Of a DNA stretch of 64,000 nt, positions 55,666 through 64,000 are shown piece after piece. The notes beneath the pieces were generated by a model. It had not been told where the DNA came from. It did not search any database and saw nothing but the letters and a program-made list of their open reading frames with translations. The stretch is from the NCBI GenBank assembly GCA_947479085.1, contig CANJYB010000006.1, positions 1 to 64,000 of the forward strand, read 5' to 3'. The first letter of the stretch is position 1; the number at the start of each line of letters is the position of its first letter. The stretch comes from Bacteroidota bacterium (GTDB lineage Bacteria; Bacteroidota; Bacteroidia; 2-12-FULL-35-15). Position numbers and translations under genes: made by a program.

Positions 55666-55673
55666 TATTTTTG
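55666..55673 (+). promoter_or_regulatory. -7 promoter box 4 bases before a start codon
   Basis: TATTTTTG, followed by TTCA and the ATG at 55678. Another case pointing to a leaderless or near-leaderless mRNA. It also rules out the in-frame TTG at 55642 as start. Confidence 0.55.
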
Positions 55674-55677
55674 TTCA

Positions 55678-57033
55678 ATGTTTAACAGGAGAAAAATAAA
55701 AAATACGGAAGATGTAAAGAAAAGCACTGCCTTTTGTATTAACCCATGGGTGCACTTATTTGTATCTCAAAAGGGAACTGTTGGCCCCTGCTGTTTAACT
55801 TCGTGGGAAGAAGATAAAACCTTTGGAAATGTGAACCGGCAAACGGTACAGGAAATATGGAACGATGAAAAAATAAGAGACTTCCGTAAATCGATGATGG
55901 CAGATAAACCGGATGAACGGTTTAAACAATGTTATGTAAACGAAAAAAACGGATTAAGGAGCAAACGCAAAACGGTTAATTTTCTTTATGCCGATTATTT
56001 GCCTTGGGTAAATGAAACCAAACGAAATGGTTTTGCAAAAAATTCTAAGCCCATTTACTGGGACATACGGATCTCCAACTTATGCAATTTGAGATGCAGA
56101 ATTTGTGGCCATCATTCCAGTTCCAGTTGGTACGAAGATGCAAAGGCAATGAATAGTGTAAATTATGAAACCAAAATTCACAAAGGACCTAAAAACTTTG
56201 ATGAATTGATGCAGCAACTGGATTATGTAATGGATGATCTGGAAGAAATTTATTTTGCCGGAGGCGAACCTACCTTAATGCCGGAGCATTTGCAGCTGAT
56301 GAATAAACTTATTGAAAAACAAAAATTCAATGTAAGGTTGCGTTACAATACCAATTTCAGCCATACTAATTTTAAAGGAACAGAGTTTCTGGAAGTATGG
56401 AAAAAATTTGATGATGTTTTTATTCATGCCAGTCTGGACGATTCGGAAGAAAGGGGAATGCTGCAACGAAAAGGACTTGATTGGAATTTAGTGGTTAGCA
56501 ACAGAAAAAAAATGAAAGAGATTTGTCCTGCTGTAGACTTTATGTTGACTCCAACCATCAGCATTTTCAATATATTTCATTTGGCCGAATTTCATAAAAC
56601 ACTGGTTATGCAGAATTTTATTCAAATTAACGAGTTTATTCCGCATGTACTCAAAAGTCCTCCTTATTACAGTATCCGGATACTGCCTGCCCAAATGAAA
56701 GATAAAGCCAGACAGCTTATCAAAAATCATATTTCCTGGATAGTGGAGTATGCCCGCCAGCATCCGCCAGCTGAGCCTAAACCGGAGCAGGTACTGAAAT
56801 GGGGAGAGAATTTTGATTTAATGGGCATTCCCAAAGTGACCGGGCATGGAAAACTGGACATACAGATAAATGAACTGAACCAATGCCTTGTATTTATGGA
56901 CAGTGCTGATGAAAGCCACCTTATTCCTGAATTTGTTAAAGTTACTACTCAACTGGATGAACTAAGGGGAGAATCGACCCGGAAAATTATCCCTGAACTG
57001 GAAGGGCTTTGGAAGTACAATGAGTTAAGTTAA
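55678..57033 (+). CDS. Radical SAM protein with N-terminal twitch domain (paralogue of 11715-13004)
   Basis: 451 residues. Same layout as the 11715-13004 protein: AFCINPWVHLFVSQKGTVGP then CC at residues 38-39, a linker (FGNVNRQTVQEIWNDEKIRD matching FGNINKQSVTEIWNGEKMNA), then the core RISNLCNLRCRICGHHSSSS and GGEP. In this copy the auxiliary cluster lacks one cysteine: Phe82 stands where the other protein has Cys90, leaving only Cys85. The two genes bracket the surface-glycan region. Reaction unknown. Confidence 0.87.
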   Translation: MFNRRKIKNTEDVKKSTAFCINPWVHLFVSQKGTVGPCCLTSWEEDKTFGNVNRQTVQEIWNDEKIRDFRKSMMADKPDERFKQCYVNEKNGLRSKRKTVNFLYADYLPWVNETKRNGFAKNSKPIYWDIRISNLCNLRCRICGHHSSSSWYEDAKAMNSVNYETKIHKGPKNFDELMQQLDYVMDDLEEIYFAGGEPTLMPEHLQLMNKLIEKQKFNVRLRYNTNFSHTNFKGTEFLEVWKKFDDVFIHASLDDSEERGMLQRKGLDWNLVVSNRKKMKEICPAVDFMLTPTISIFNIFHLAEFHKTLVMQNFIQINEFIPHVLKSPPYYSIRILPAQMKDKARQLIKNHISWIVEYARQHPPAEPKPEQVLKWGENFDLMGIPKVTGHGKLDIQINELNQCLVFMDSADESHLIPEFVKVTTQLDELRGESTRKIIPELEGLWKYNELS

Positions 57034-57203
57034 AATTAGAATATTATCGATATTATCCGTTAATTATATATTTGAACTACCGCATTTTGTGCCGGAACTT
57101 TCTATTTCTGCTTTCTATGCTTGTTCTCCTATGGCTTTATTTCTGGTAACTTATTTTAAAAATTCCTCCTTTATTTAGAATAATTCATTTTTCCATCATT
57201 TCA
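57034..57203. other. Intergenic stretch
   Basis: No gene or strong signal seen between the radical SAM gene and the repeat array; nothing resembling a terminator right after 57033. Confidence 0.5.
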
Positions 57204-57435
57204 GTTCAAGAAGCAACCATTAACGTTCAAGAACGAAACATTAACCTTAATGTTTGCTTCACAAAGGTTCGTGATTGCTTCACGACCCTTTATGTTTGCT
57301 TCTTGAAGGTTTGATATAGTGTCATTAAAGTTAAATGAGTGGTCATTTAACTTTAATCATCACTCATTTAAGTTGAATGATGTCATCTTGAACGTTAATG
57401 GTTGCTTCTTGAACGTTAATGTTTGCTTCATTAAC
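57204..57435. repeat. Array of diverged 21-bp units inside a perfect 28-bp inverted repeat
   Basis: GTTCAAGAAGCAACCATTAA plus CGTTCAAG (57204-57231) is the exact inverted complement of 57387-57414. The 155 bases between hold units spaced by about 21 bases around near-palindromes such as TCATTTAAGTTGAATGA and TCATTAAAGTTAAATGA, linked by words like GCTTCAC and GCTTCTT. No open reading frame. It resembles the array at 18835 in period and design but not in sequence. Confidence 0.82.
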
Positions 57436-57773
57436 AGAAAACAAGGAAAATCGTATTTTCTGATGAATTATATAGCATTTTTTGAAAAAAACGCCTAGTA
57501 TTTCATATTTCTCCTGGAATAAGTCAGGATAGAAAGCCCTTAATTCCTTCTTTTCAACAAACTCAGAAAATGAAATAGGGGGTAGGGGAGGAACTAAATT
57601 AAAAAACGAATAGCTATATATTTACAAAGCCCATTAGGAAGTGTTCTCCTTCGTAATATTTCTTAACGTGCATTTTAGGGGTTGTTTATTCTTAAACGAA
57701 AGGAAAAGAAAAGGTGCAGAAAAATAAATAATAAATAAAATTATTTTGCAGCTAAATTCCAAATTATAAAAAA
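57436..57773. other. Intergenic stretch between repeat array and terminator
   Basis: About 340 AT-rich bases without a credible gene. No other recognised signal. Confidence 0.5.
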
Positions 57774-57812
57774 CAAAAAAACCTGTAAGGAATTTCCTAA
57801 CAGGTTTTTTTG
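57774..57812. terminator. Bidirectional intrinsic terminator
   Basis: The arms CCTGTAAGGAA and TTCCTAACAGG (one mismatch) are flanked by an A-run on the left and a T-run on the right. It isolates the integrase gene from upstream transcription. Confidence 0.8.
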
Positions 57813-57970
57813 TTTTGTGATTGAATATTAGCCAATCGTTGGTGATCCCGCTGGGATTAATTACACTTCACCCCTTTGCACCCATATACTCTACAACCCT
57901 CTATTAACAGTACATTTACATTTTTTGCAGTGCAAAATTGTGCATAACTAAGTAGTGAAATGTTGATAAT

Positions 57971-57992
57971 GTTTACCCCAATGTTTACCCCA
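57971..57992. repeat. Direct repeat in front of the integrase promoter
   Basis: GTTTACCCCA occurs at 57971-57980 and 57983-57992, a 12-base period, just upstream of the -7 box. It may bind the recombinase or a regulator. Confidence 0.4.
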
Positions 57993-58009
57993 CTTTGCAT
58001 TATTTTGCT

Positions 58010-58017
58010 TATCTTTG
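58010..58017 (+). promoter_or_regulatory. -7 promoter box of the integrase gene
   Basis: TATCTTTG matches TAnnTTTG, 22 bases before the ATG at 58040. Confidence 0.5.
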
Positions 58018-58039
58018 TTGAACATTTAAAATATCAATA

Positions 58040-59248
58040 ATGGCAACAGTTTCAATAGTATTTCGCAGGGACAAAATTAATAAAAAAAATGAAGCCCCAA
58101 TTCACTTCCGAATCATCAAAGATAGAAAAATAAGTTATATCAGTTCTGGTATAATGTTACCAGTTGAAAATTGGGACGAAAAAAATATTAGGATAAAATC
58201 CAAGCATACTAATAGTGCAAGGTTAAATTCCTTTTTAGCCAATAAGTTTTCCGAACTTCAAGATGAAGTTTTTGAACACGAAACAATAAATAAAAGTTTA
58301 ACAAGCAGAGGTTTGAGGGATAAAATCTATGGCAAAAAGCCGTTTGATTTTTTGCCGTTTGCAGATGAAGTTTGTGAGGAATATAAAAAACAGGAAATGT
58401 TTGGTACCTATGACAAGAGCAAATCCATCATTGCAAAAGTGAGAGAGTTTGTAGGAACAAGAAATATTTGCTTTCAAGATATAACTCCCGATTTTTTGGA
58501 AAAATATGAAGCTTGGTGCAAGAAGGAAAAGAAAAACAAAGTGAACACAATCCACAAGGATATGAAGTTTATCCGCAAAATATTTAATGATGCTTACCGG
58601 AAAGACATCATTGATCACAGTGTTATCCCATTCAACAAATACAAATTAAAAACAGAAAAAACATCAAGAGTATTTTTGTCAGAGGATGAATTACTTGCAA
58701 TTCAGAATGTAGAAACAACTCCAGGCACCCGTTTAGAGATGCACAAAGATATGTTTGTATTTGCAGCATATACAGGAGGATTAAGGGTTTCGGATATGTT
58801 ACAAATCAAGTGGAAGCACTTTGATGGAGTAAATATAAATTTCACAATTATGAAAACAGGAACACAACTTTCAATAAAAGTTCCTAATGTAGCCCTTGCA
58901 TTTATTGAGAAATACAAACCACAAAAGAAAAATCCAAATGCTTTTATTTTTCCAATGTTGTCAGAGGAACTTGATTTAAATGATTCAAAAGCAGTTGACA
59001 GGGCAATAAGTGGAGCAACGGCATACATTAATAAAAATTTGAAATTATTAACTAAAAAGGCTAAAATTGAGAAGCATATTAGCTTTCATACTTCACGCCA
59101 TACTTGGGCAACAAGAGCATTAAGGAAAGGAATCAGCATTGATAAAGTTTCAAAACTAATGGGACATTCCGCAATCAGAGAAACTCAAATTTATGCAAAG
59201 ATTGTAAGTTCTGAATTGGATAAGGCGATGGATGTTTTTAATGAGTAA
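58040..59248 (+). CDS. Tyrosine recombinase (integrase) of a mobile element
   Basis: 402 residues. An N-terminal arm-binding domain and a SAM-like core-binding domain precede the catalytic part. Catalytic residues are visible: Arg in YTGGLRVSDMLQIKW near residue 250, His-x-x-Arg in FHTSRHTWATRALRKG near 353, and the nucleophile Tyr in ETQIYAKIVSSELDK near 388. Typical of integrases of Bacteroidota conjugative or mobilisable elements. It marks the left part of an integrated element running past the window end. Confidence 0.93.
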   Translation: MATVSIVFRRDKINKKNEAPIHFRIIKDRKISYISSGIMLPVENWDEKNIRIKSKHTNSARLNSFLANKFSELQDEVFEHETINKSLTSRGLRDKIYGKKPFDFLPFADEVCEEYKKQEMFGTYDKSKSIIAKVREFVGTRNICFQDITPDFLEKYEAWCKKEKKNKVNTIHKDMKFIRKIFNDAYRKDIIDHSVIPFNKYKLKTEKTSRVFLSEDELLAIQNVETTPGTRLEMHKDMFVFAAYTGGLRVSDMLQIKWKHFDGVNINFTIMKTGTQLSIKVPNVALAFIEKYKPQKKNPNAFIFPMLSEELDLNDSKAVDRAISGATAYINKNLKLLTKKAKIEKHISFHTSRHTWATRALRKGISIDKVSKLMGHSAIRETQIYAKIVSSELDKAMDVFNE

Positions 59249-59325
59249 GAAAGCACCAACGCCACAAAATAGAAAGTTATCTTTGCAGCCGGATTATAAA
59301 GCATATTTTTTTTAATGAGTAAAGT

Positions 59326-60816
59326 ATGAAGATAGATTTAAGTATTTACAACAGAATTTTATTTGGTGATTTAAGACCTTGGCTGGACACCAACAAATCG
59401 GAAGCAAAGTTTCAACAGAAGCTAAACCCATCTTTCCGAGTGCCAAAAGGTGGAGCAGAAGCAATTGAAAAAGCCTTTGCCAACGCTTTAAAAGACCACC
59501 CAATTTCATTAACGGAAGAAGATTATATTTTTGAAATTGCAGAAGATAAAATAAAAATTACATCTGTTAAAGATGAAATTTTTGAACCTCTTATTGATAT
59601 TGACATTCCGCCTTACTTCAACTACAAAACAGAATTTTATTATTACCTGATTAAGAATGAAGGCACACGGTTGATGAACAACCTGAACAAAGCCCTTCAA
59701 ATTTGCAACAATGAAAATGAAGCAAAATTTTTAATCAACACTACTTTAATCAAGGTTAAAACCTTTCTTAAAGATACTGCCAAGCACGTAAAAGAAATTT
59801 CTTATTCTGATAATTTGCGCTTTGATGAATTACCAAAGGACAAGACCGAAGCACAGAAAAAAATAAGTGATTACATCCTTTCAGTTTTACAAACTACACT
59901 CTTCCGGCTATTGTTGGAAATGCAGGAAACCTTTGCAGCTTTCATAAGTTCAGAAATTTTAAGTGAAGATGAAATTTACATTTCACTTTTAGGAAAGACA
60001 CCGCCATCCGTATCATTTGCAAGGACTAATGTAAAGATGAATGACTTTATTATTAAGCGTTATATCACTACAGGCGATTACAGCAAAGAAAAAACAATTG
60101 AACTTATAAACGACACTAAAGAGAAGATTGCTTTAAATTACAGCCACAAAACAATTACCAAAGAAACCGCCAACCGCAAAGCGGTATTAATTGGAAACAT
60201 ACAGGCATTGGAAAACCTTTATTTTGTTCGTGAATTTGGTTATGCTGCTGCAAACCCAACTTACGAAGCCCTCATTTCAGAGCAATACACCGAAGAAATA
60301 TTTGCAGAAGCAAATACAAAGGCTTTAGAAAATTTTGAAGGTCTGCATTTGCCAAACAAAAGGCTTGCAGCCATCATCAAGGAAGAACAAAAACTTTCAT
60401 TTTTACAGGCAAAAATTCAGATTGATGAAACTGCTTTGGCTCTTTCTATCCCTCGCAAAATTGCTTTAATGTTAGCCGTGAACAAGGCTTATGTAAACAG
60501 CAATTTAAAAATTGACTTCTCAAAAATTGCTGAACCAAAAGGCGAACGCCTCAAAACTAATATTTCAGTTCCGCACTTAGCACTTCTTTTCAAAATGCTT
60601 AACGATTTAAAGCCCGCTATTTTTGATATACCTTCAGAAGCAGAATTACACCGCTTTATTTCTGCAAATTTCATTACTAAAAAATCAGGTGAGGATGGAA
60701 TAAGTGTTGGCAAACTTCGTCAGCTTTTTAGTCAACCAGATGAAAAAGCAGCAGAGTATTGGTTTGAAAAACTATCTACAATGTCTGCTCAGGCAAAAAA
60801 AATATACAAAGTTTAG
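59326..60816 (+). CDS. Conserved-looking hypothetical protein of the mobile element
   Basis: 496 residues, largely helical, no signal peptide or membrane span. It begins MKIDLSIYNRILFGDLRPWL. I recognise no catalytic motif; the region around LHRFISANFITKKSGEDGIS near residue 440 could be a small helix-turn-helix. It lies between the integrase and the excisionase-like gene, and may serve element maintenance or defence. Function unknown. Confidence 0.7.
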   Translation: MKIDLSIYNRILFGDLRPWLDTNKSEAKFQQKLNPSFRVPKGGAEAIEKAFANALKDHPISLTEEDYIFEIAEDKIKITSVKDEIFEPLIDIDIPPYFNYKTEFYYYLIKNEGTRLMNNLNKALQICNNENEAKFLINTTLIKVKTFLKDTAKHVKEISYSDNLRFDELPKDKTEAQKKISDYILSVLQTTLFRLLLEMQETFAAFISSEILSEDEIYISLLGKTPPSVSFARTNVKMNDFIIKRYITTGDYSKEKTIELINDTKEKIALNYSHKTITKETANRKAVLIGNIQALENLYFVREFGYAAANPTYEALISEQYTEEIFAEANTKALENFEGLHLPNKRLAAIIKEEQKLSFLQAKIQIDETALALSIPRKIALMLAVNKAYVNSNLKIDFSKIAEPKGERLKTNISVPHLALLFKMLNDLKPAIFDIPSEAELHRFISANFITKKSGEDGISVGKLRQLFSQPDEKAAEYWFEKLSTMSAQAKKIYKV

Positions 60817-60854
60817 TATCCTCAAATCCTTACCAGTAAGCAGTTTCAGTTAGG

Positions 60855-60882
60855 GTAACAGTACCCTCTGTTACTGTTTTTC
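60855..60882 (+). terminator. Intrinsic terminator after the hypothetical gene
   Basis: The 7-bp arms GTAACAG and CTGTTAC flank a 6-base loop and are followed by TGTTTTT. It lies 39 bases after the stop at 60816. Confidence 0.6.
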
Positions 60883-60943
60883 CTGCATTCTTACCCGCAC
60901 CTTTGCGCTCATAAATTTTAATAAAAACTTTAAATTAAAAAAA

Positions 60944-61222
60944 ATGAACGTAATCACAATTCAATCAGAAGCATTCCAGGAACTAAAAGATTCTATGGAT
61001 GAAATCAAAAAACAATTATCTGCCAAAGAAAAAGAGCCAAAAAATAAATGGCTTGACAATCAGGAGGTAATGCAATTACTTCATTGCTCCAAAAGGCTGT
61101 TACAAAGTTGGCGCGATGAGCAAAAAATCTCCTTTTCACAGGTAGGAGCAAAAATTTATTATCGCGAAAGCGATATAAATGAGTTGTTGGAAAAGAATTT
61201 CAACAAAGCCCGTAAAAAGTAA
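60944..61222 (+). CDS. Excisionase-like helix-turn-helix protein
   Basis: 92 residues. A short coiled N-terminus leads to a MerR-type HTH: WLDNQEVMQLLHCSKRLLQS, then VGAKIYYRESDINELLEKNF. This is the small HTH_17-type regulator/excisionase found in Bacteroidota integrative elements, where it controls excision or replication genes. It is followed by the VirE_N gene after 46 bases. Confidence 0.85.
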   Translation: MNVITIQSEAFQELKDSMDEIKKQLSAKEKEPKNKWLDNQEVMQLLHCSKRLLQSWRDEQKISFSQVGAKIYYRESDINELLEKNFNKARKK

Positions 61223-61268
61223 TTATTGTTTTTTTATTTATCAACCAAGAGTAGAAGCCCTTTTTTCA

Positions 61269-63224
61269 ATGGAAATAGCAAAAAAGAAGTATCCTTTGTG
61301 TGCGGTATTCCGCAATAACAAAGACAGTAAACCATCGGAGTTAAAACCGTTGAATGAAATATTGATGGTAATAAACAATTCCGTCAATTACCACCTTATT
61401 GACCCTGCACGAAAGCATTATGCACAGGGCAATAAGGAGGAGTATGATAAACTTAAAGACAAGTTGCCCGGCTTTACTGTTTGCGGAACTTTTGAGCCTA
61501 CACGGGCAGTTGCCAACCTAAAAGACTATTCACAATTTATCATTCTTGACATTGATAAATTAGAACTTGAACAGGTGAAGGAAGTAAAAACAAAAGTTTG
61601 TGCTATGCCTCTCACTTTTGCCTGTTTCATTAGTCCATCCGGTGCAGGGCTTAAAATTATTGTAAGAGTAAGTAGCAATGCCGACCAGCACAAAACTGCT
61701 TTCAAACAGGTAAAAGAACTTTATGAAAAAGAGTTGGACTTAGTAATTGATAAGTCAGGAAGCGATGTAAGCCGTTTATGTTATTACTCTTGTGATAAAA
61801 CTATTTTTATGAATGAAGATGCAAGAACATTTACCCCAACACACGAACAGCCCACACAGAAGCCAGTTCAGCACCTCAGCACTTCAAACACCGCAAAATT
61901 TAGTGCTGATACGTTTGAAAAATGTGTGCAGCTTACCGAAAACCTCTACCAATACACAGAAGGTCAAAGAAACAACTTTGTGCATCTGTTGGCTAATAAT
62001 TGCAACCGCAATGGCATAGATGAGTATGAAGCCACAGAGAAGATTAAGGCACAATACAACTATGATGAGGTAGAAGTATCAACTGCAATTAAAAGTGCCT
62101 ATAACAATGGCAAACACGAAACAGGCAAGTTTGCCCCACGAAACCATTCAAATAATTTTCAAATGACAGTTAAACAAACAACTCCAGACATTCAGCCTTC
62201 TTATTCGCAAAAAGGAGTTGTAGGACTTGACGAATTAATAGAACGCCACAATCAAGAGCCTCCCGTGCCTTTTATTTGGAGTGGTATCAAAAAAAACTCC
62301 TTCGGTTTTGTTTTTGGTCCTTCCAAAAGTTGCAAGACAACTTTTTGTGAAAACCTTGCAATGTCGCTTGCAGCTAACTTGCAATCTTTTTTCAACCAAC
62401 CCATCACACCGGATGAATACAAAGTTCTTTTTATTTCATTGGAAGAATATTGGCAAAACCGCACAGAGCGAAACAAAAAACAAATTATTCCTATCAATGA
62501 TAATTTAGGACAAAGTAATTGGGTGAAAAATTACAAAGTCATAAATGAATTGGTGCCTCGTCAGGTTACAACGGATAATGATTGGTTAGAAATTGAAAGA
62601 ATGATAGTAAACTCAAAAGCCAATGTAGTTTTTATTGATAGTCTAAGCCGTTTGTATGAAGGAGGCATTGAAGATAGTGGACTTGCAAAGAAAGTTGCTT
62701 TCAAGTTGCGCGAGCTTACAAACAAATTAAAAATTACATTAATTGTAATTCACCACACACCCAAACAAATCGGCAAAGCCATTACACAGGATAGTTTGGC
62801 AGGTTCAAGAATGTTAGGGCAGGAAGCCGATTTTATGATTGGAATAGGTAAAAACTTGGAAGGAAAAAGATACTTCAAAGAAGTTTCTTTTCGCTACCGG
62901 CAGGAACAACAGGAAAATGTTACAGTGTTTGACATTGACCAATACCAGTGGCTTATTGCAGGTGCTGAACTCCCCGAAGCAGCACTTCTCAAAGAACCTG
63001 ATGGAAGAAATGATGATACCAACCCCGAACAAATTTTTGATTTCATACACGAAAAAACCACCTCCACACAAGGCGAAACATACACGCGAGAATTGATGGC
63101 AGAATTTGTTACCACCGCCATAATTTCAAAACAAACTCTTTACAATTGTCTTGACCGTCTTGAAAAATCCAACCGCATTTCAAAAACAGGCAAAGGCATT
63201 TACAAGTCCATCACAACACCATAG
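61269..63224 (+). CDS. VirE_N (BT4734-type) and RepA-like ATPase fusion protein
   Basis: 651 residues from ATG 61269 (a start at 61179 would overlap the HTH gene). The N-terminal domain has FEPTRAVANLKDYSQFIILD and FACFISPSGAGLKIIVRV, typical of the VirE_N/BT4734 family with primase-like fold. The C-terminal RecA/RepA-like ATPase has a Walker A GPSKSCKTTFCENLAMSL (Cys where Gly is usual) near residue 353 and a Walker B VVFIDSLSRLYEGG near 455. The end looks like a winged helix. It probably starts or helps element replication. Confidence 0.82.
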   Translation: MEIAKKKYPLCAVFRNNKDSKPSELKPLNEILMVINNSVNYHLIDPARKHYAQGNKEEYDKLKDKLPGFTVCGTFEPTRAVANLKDYSQFIILDIDKLELEQVKEVKTKVCAMPLTFACFISPSGAGLKIIVRVSSNADQHKTAFKQVKELYEKELDLVIDKSGSDVSRLCYYSCDKTIFMNEDARTFTPTHEQPTQKPVQHLSTSNTAKFSADTFEKCVQLTENLYQYTEGQRNNFVHLLANNCNRNGIDEYEATEKIKAQYNYDEVEVSTAIKSAYNNGKHETGKFAPRNHSNNFQMTVKQTTPDIQPSYSQKGVVGLDELIERHNQEPPVPFIWSGIKKNSFGFVFGPSKSCKTTFCENLAMSLAANLQSFFNQPITPDEYKVLFISLEEYWQNRTERNKKQIIPINDNLGQSNWVKNYKVINELVPRQVTTDNDWLEIERMIVNSKANVVFIDSLSRLYEGGIEDSGLAKKVAFKLRELTNKLKITLIVIHHTPKQIGKAITQDSLAGSRMLGQEADFMIGIGKNLEGKRYFKEVSFRYRQEQQENVTVFDIDQYQWLIAGAELPEAALLKEPDGRNDDTNPEQIFDFIHEKTTSTQGETYTRELMAEFVTTAIISKQTLYNCLDRLEKSNRISKTGKGIYKSITTP

Positions 63225-63239
63225 CAAGTCCACTATAAA

Positions 63240-63267
63240 GTAGTCAAACCTAAATTGGATTGACTAC
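63240..63267 (+). terminator. Possible terminator hairpin
   Basis: The arms GTAGTCAA and TTGACTAC form an 8-bp stem; a T-rich stretch follows only after a few bases, so it is a weak candidate. Confidence 0.35.
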
Positions 63268-63382
63268 CTTGACTTGTTTTACTTTTTCCCTCTTTCCGCT
63301 TCTTTTTACTTTATATTGCTTACTTTTACCCCGCTAAAAAAAGCAATAATTTAAAAAGTAAAAATCTATATTTTCAAAAAGG

Positions 63383-64000
63383 ATGAACCAAAGTCAACAC
63401 AATACATTAGTGAACTTTATTTGGAGCATTGCAGACGATGTTCTGCGTGATGTTTACACAAGAGGAAAATACAGAGATATTATTTTGCCTTTCACTGTCC
63501 TTCGCAGGTTGGATGCCATTCTTGAACCTACCAAAGAAAAGGTGATTGAGATGCACCAGAAACTGAACACAATGAAATTGGATAACCAGGCACCTCAGCT
63601 TCGCAAGGTGTCCGGCTATGTGTTTTACAACACTTCCAATTTTACCTTCAAAAAATTACTGAACGACCCAAGCAATATCCGCCAGAATCTTGAAACATAT
63701 TTAGACGGTTTTTCTTCTGATGTGCAGGACATCATTAGCAAATTTAAGTTGAGAAATCAACTTACCACAATGGAAGAAGGAAACATTACTTTTTCTTTGA
63801 TAGAAAAATATTGTTCCTCTCAAATCAATCTTAGCCCAATCCCTGTAAAAGACAAAGAAGATAAAATAATTTTAGAAGGATTAAGCAATTTAGGAATGGG
63901 TTATGTCTTTGAAGAACTCATAAGAAAGTTTAACGAGGAGAACAATGAAGAAGCAGGAGAACACTTCACACCACGCGAAATAATCAAGTTAATGACTCAC
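63383..64000 (+). CDS. hsdM: Type I restriction-modification methylase subunit, 5' part
   Basis: 206 codons to the window end, ATG 63383 preceded by AAAAGG. The N-terminal HsdM helical domain is clear (FIWSIADDVLRDVYTRGKYR, then ILPFTVLRRLDAILEPTKEK), and the start of the N6-adenine methylase domain appears at EEAGEHFTPREIIKLMTH. With HsdS and HsdR it modifies or cuts DNA. The element thus carries a type I RM system as cargo; the rest lies outside the window. Confidence 0.9.
   Translation, partial: MNQSQHNTLVNFIWSIADDVLRDVYTRGKYRDIILPFTVLRRLDAILEPTKEKVIEMHQKLNTMKLDNQAPQLRKVSGYVFYNTSNFTFKKLLNDPSNIRQNLETYLDGFSSDVQDIISKFKLRNQLTTMEEGNITFSLIEKYCSSQINLSPIPVKDKEDKIILEGLSNLGMGYVFEELIRKFNEENNEEAGEHFTPREIIKLMTH

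Noticed and set aside
57868-57890. GATCCCGCTGGGATT near the integrase looked like the 3' end of a tRNA (attachment site).
   Set aside because: Only a short palindrome is present; no anticodon or D arm can be folded upstream on either strand, and similar words occur in the CACATAG elements.
63225-63382. Search for a small gene between the ATPase and hsdM.
   Set aside because: Only short frames and a weak hairpin; nothing supportable.

Overview
The window reads as chromosomal DNA of a member of the phylum Bacteroidota. It is AT-rich. Many genes are preceded by the Bacteroidota -7 promoter box TAnnTTTG and lack strong Shine-Dalgarno sequences. The gene content is typical of the phylum: a secreted Ig-like/PKD-type protein, a TPR-SpoIIE phosphatase, N-terminal-twitch radical SAM proteins, HTTM and TMTC-like membrane proteins, and a VirE_N/BT4734-type mobile-element protein. 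I cannot assign a lower rank.

Layout. (A) 1-791: start of a secreted protein that runs off the window. (B) 968-13004, all on the minus strand: a surface-glycan cluster with glycosyltransferases, a nucleotide-sugar dehydrogenase, a GDP-mannose-3,5-epimerase-like SDR and a UbiA-type prenyltransferase, followed by an SGNH hydrolase / SxtJ / DUF5989 / carbamoyltransferase cassette and a radical SAM protein. (C) 13136-17928: a response regulator, a TPR-SpoIIE phosphatase, a broken copy of the phosphatase 3' end, a LytTR-like protein and an Fn3-like hypothetical protein. (D) 17929-19404: a non-coding stretch with duplicated MITE-like elements and a 21-bp tandem array of palindromes. (E) 19405-24777: a single-chain restriction-modification enzyme, a secreted HNH nuclease, a second copy of the RM gene's 3' end, an attC-like structured element and gene remnants. 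(F) 24845-30941: a zinc-knuckle FAD monooxygenase, a CPBP protease, and HTTM and TMTC-like membrane proteins.

(G) 31126-57033 is the most remarkable part. It begins with an ACP / ketosynthase III / glycosyltransferase / acetyltransferase operon and an MBOAT / SGNH acylation pair. It continues with an asparagine-synthase-like protein, a PhyH dioxygenase / 2OG oxygenase / B12-radical SAM / five-haem cytochrome operon, and then a long minus-strand operon. That operon holds a Wzm/Wzt-type polysaccharide ABC exporter interleaved with five PhyH-type dioxygenase genes (one with two domains), a haem plus type-II-copper monooxygenase lipoprotein, a thioredoxin-like lipoprotein and a methyltransferase. 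In total there are seven PhyH domains in six genes. My inference is that the cluster builds, oxidatively tailors and exports an unusual acylated surface glycan or glycolipid; the substrate is unknown.

(H) 57034-58039 is non-coding and holds a second 21-bp-period repeat array bounded by a perfect 28-bp inverted repeat, plus a terminator. (I) 58040-64000 is the left part of an integrated element: tyrosine recombinase, unknown protein, excisionase-like HTH, VirE_N-ATPase replication/primase-like protein, and the 5' part of a type I methylase gene (hsdM) cut by the window end.
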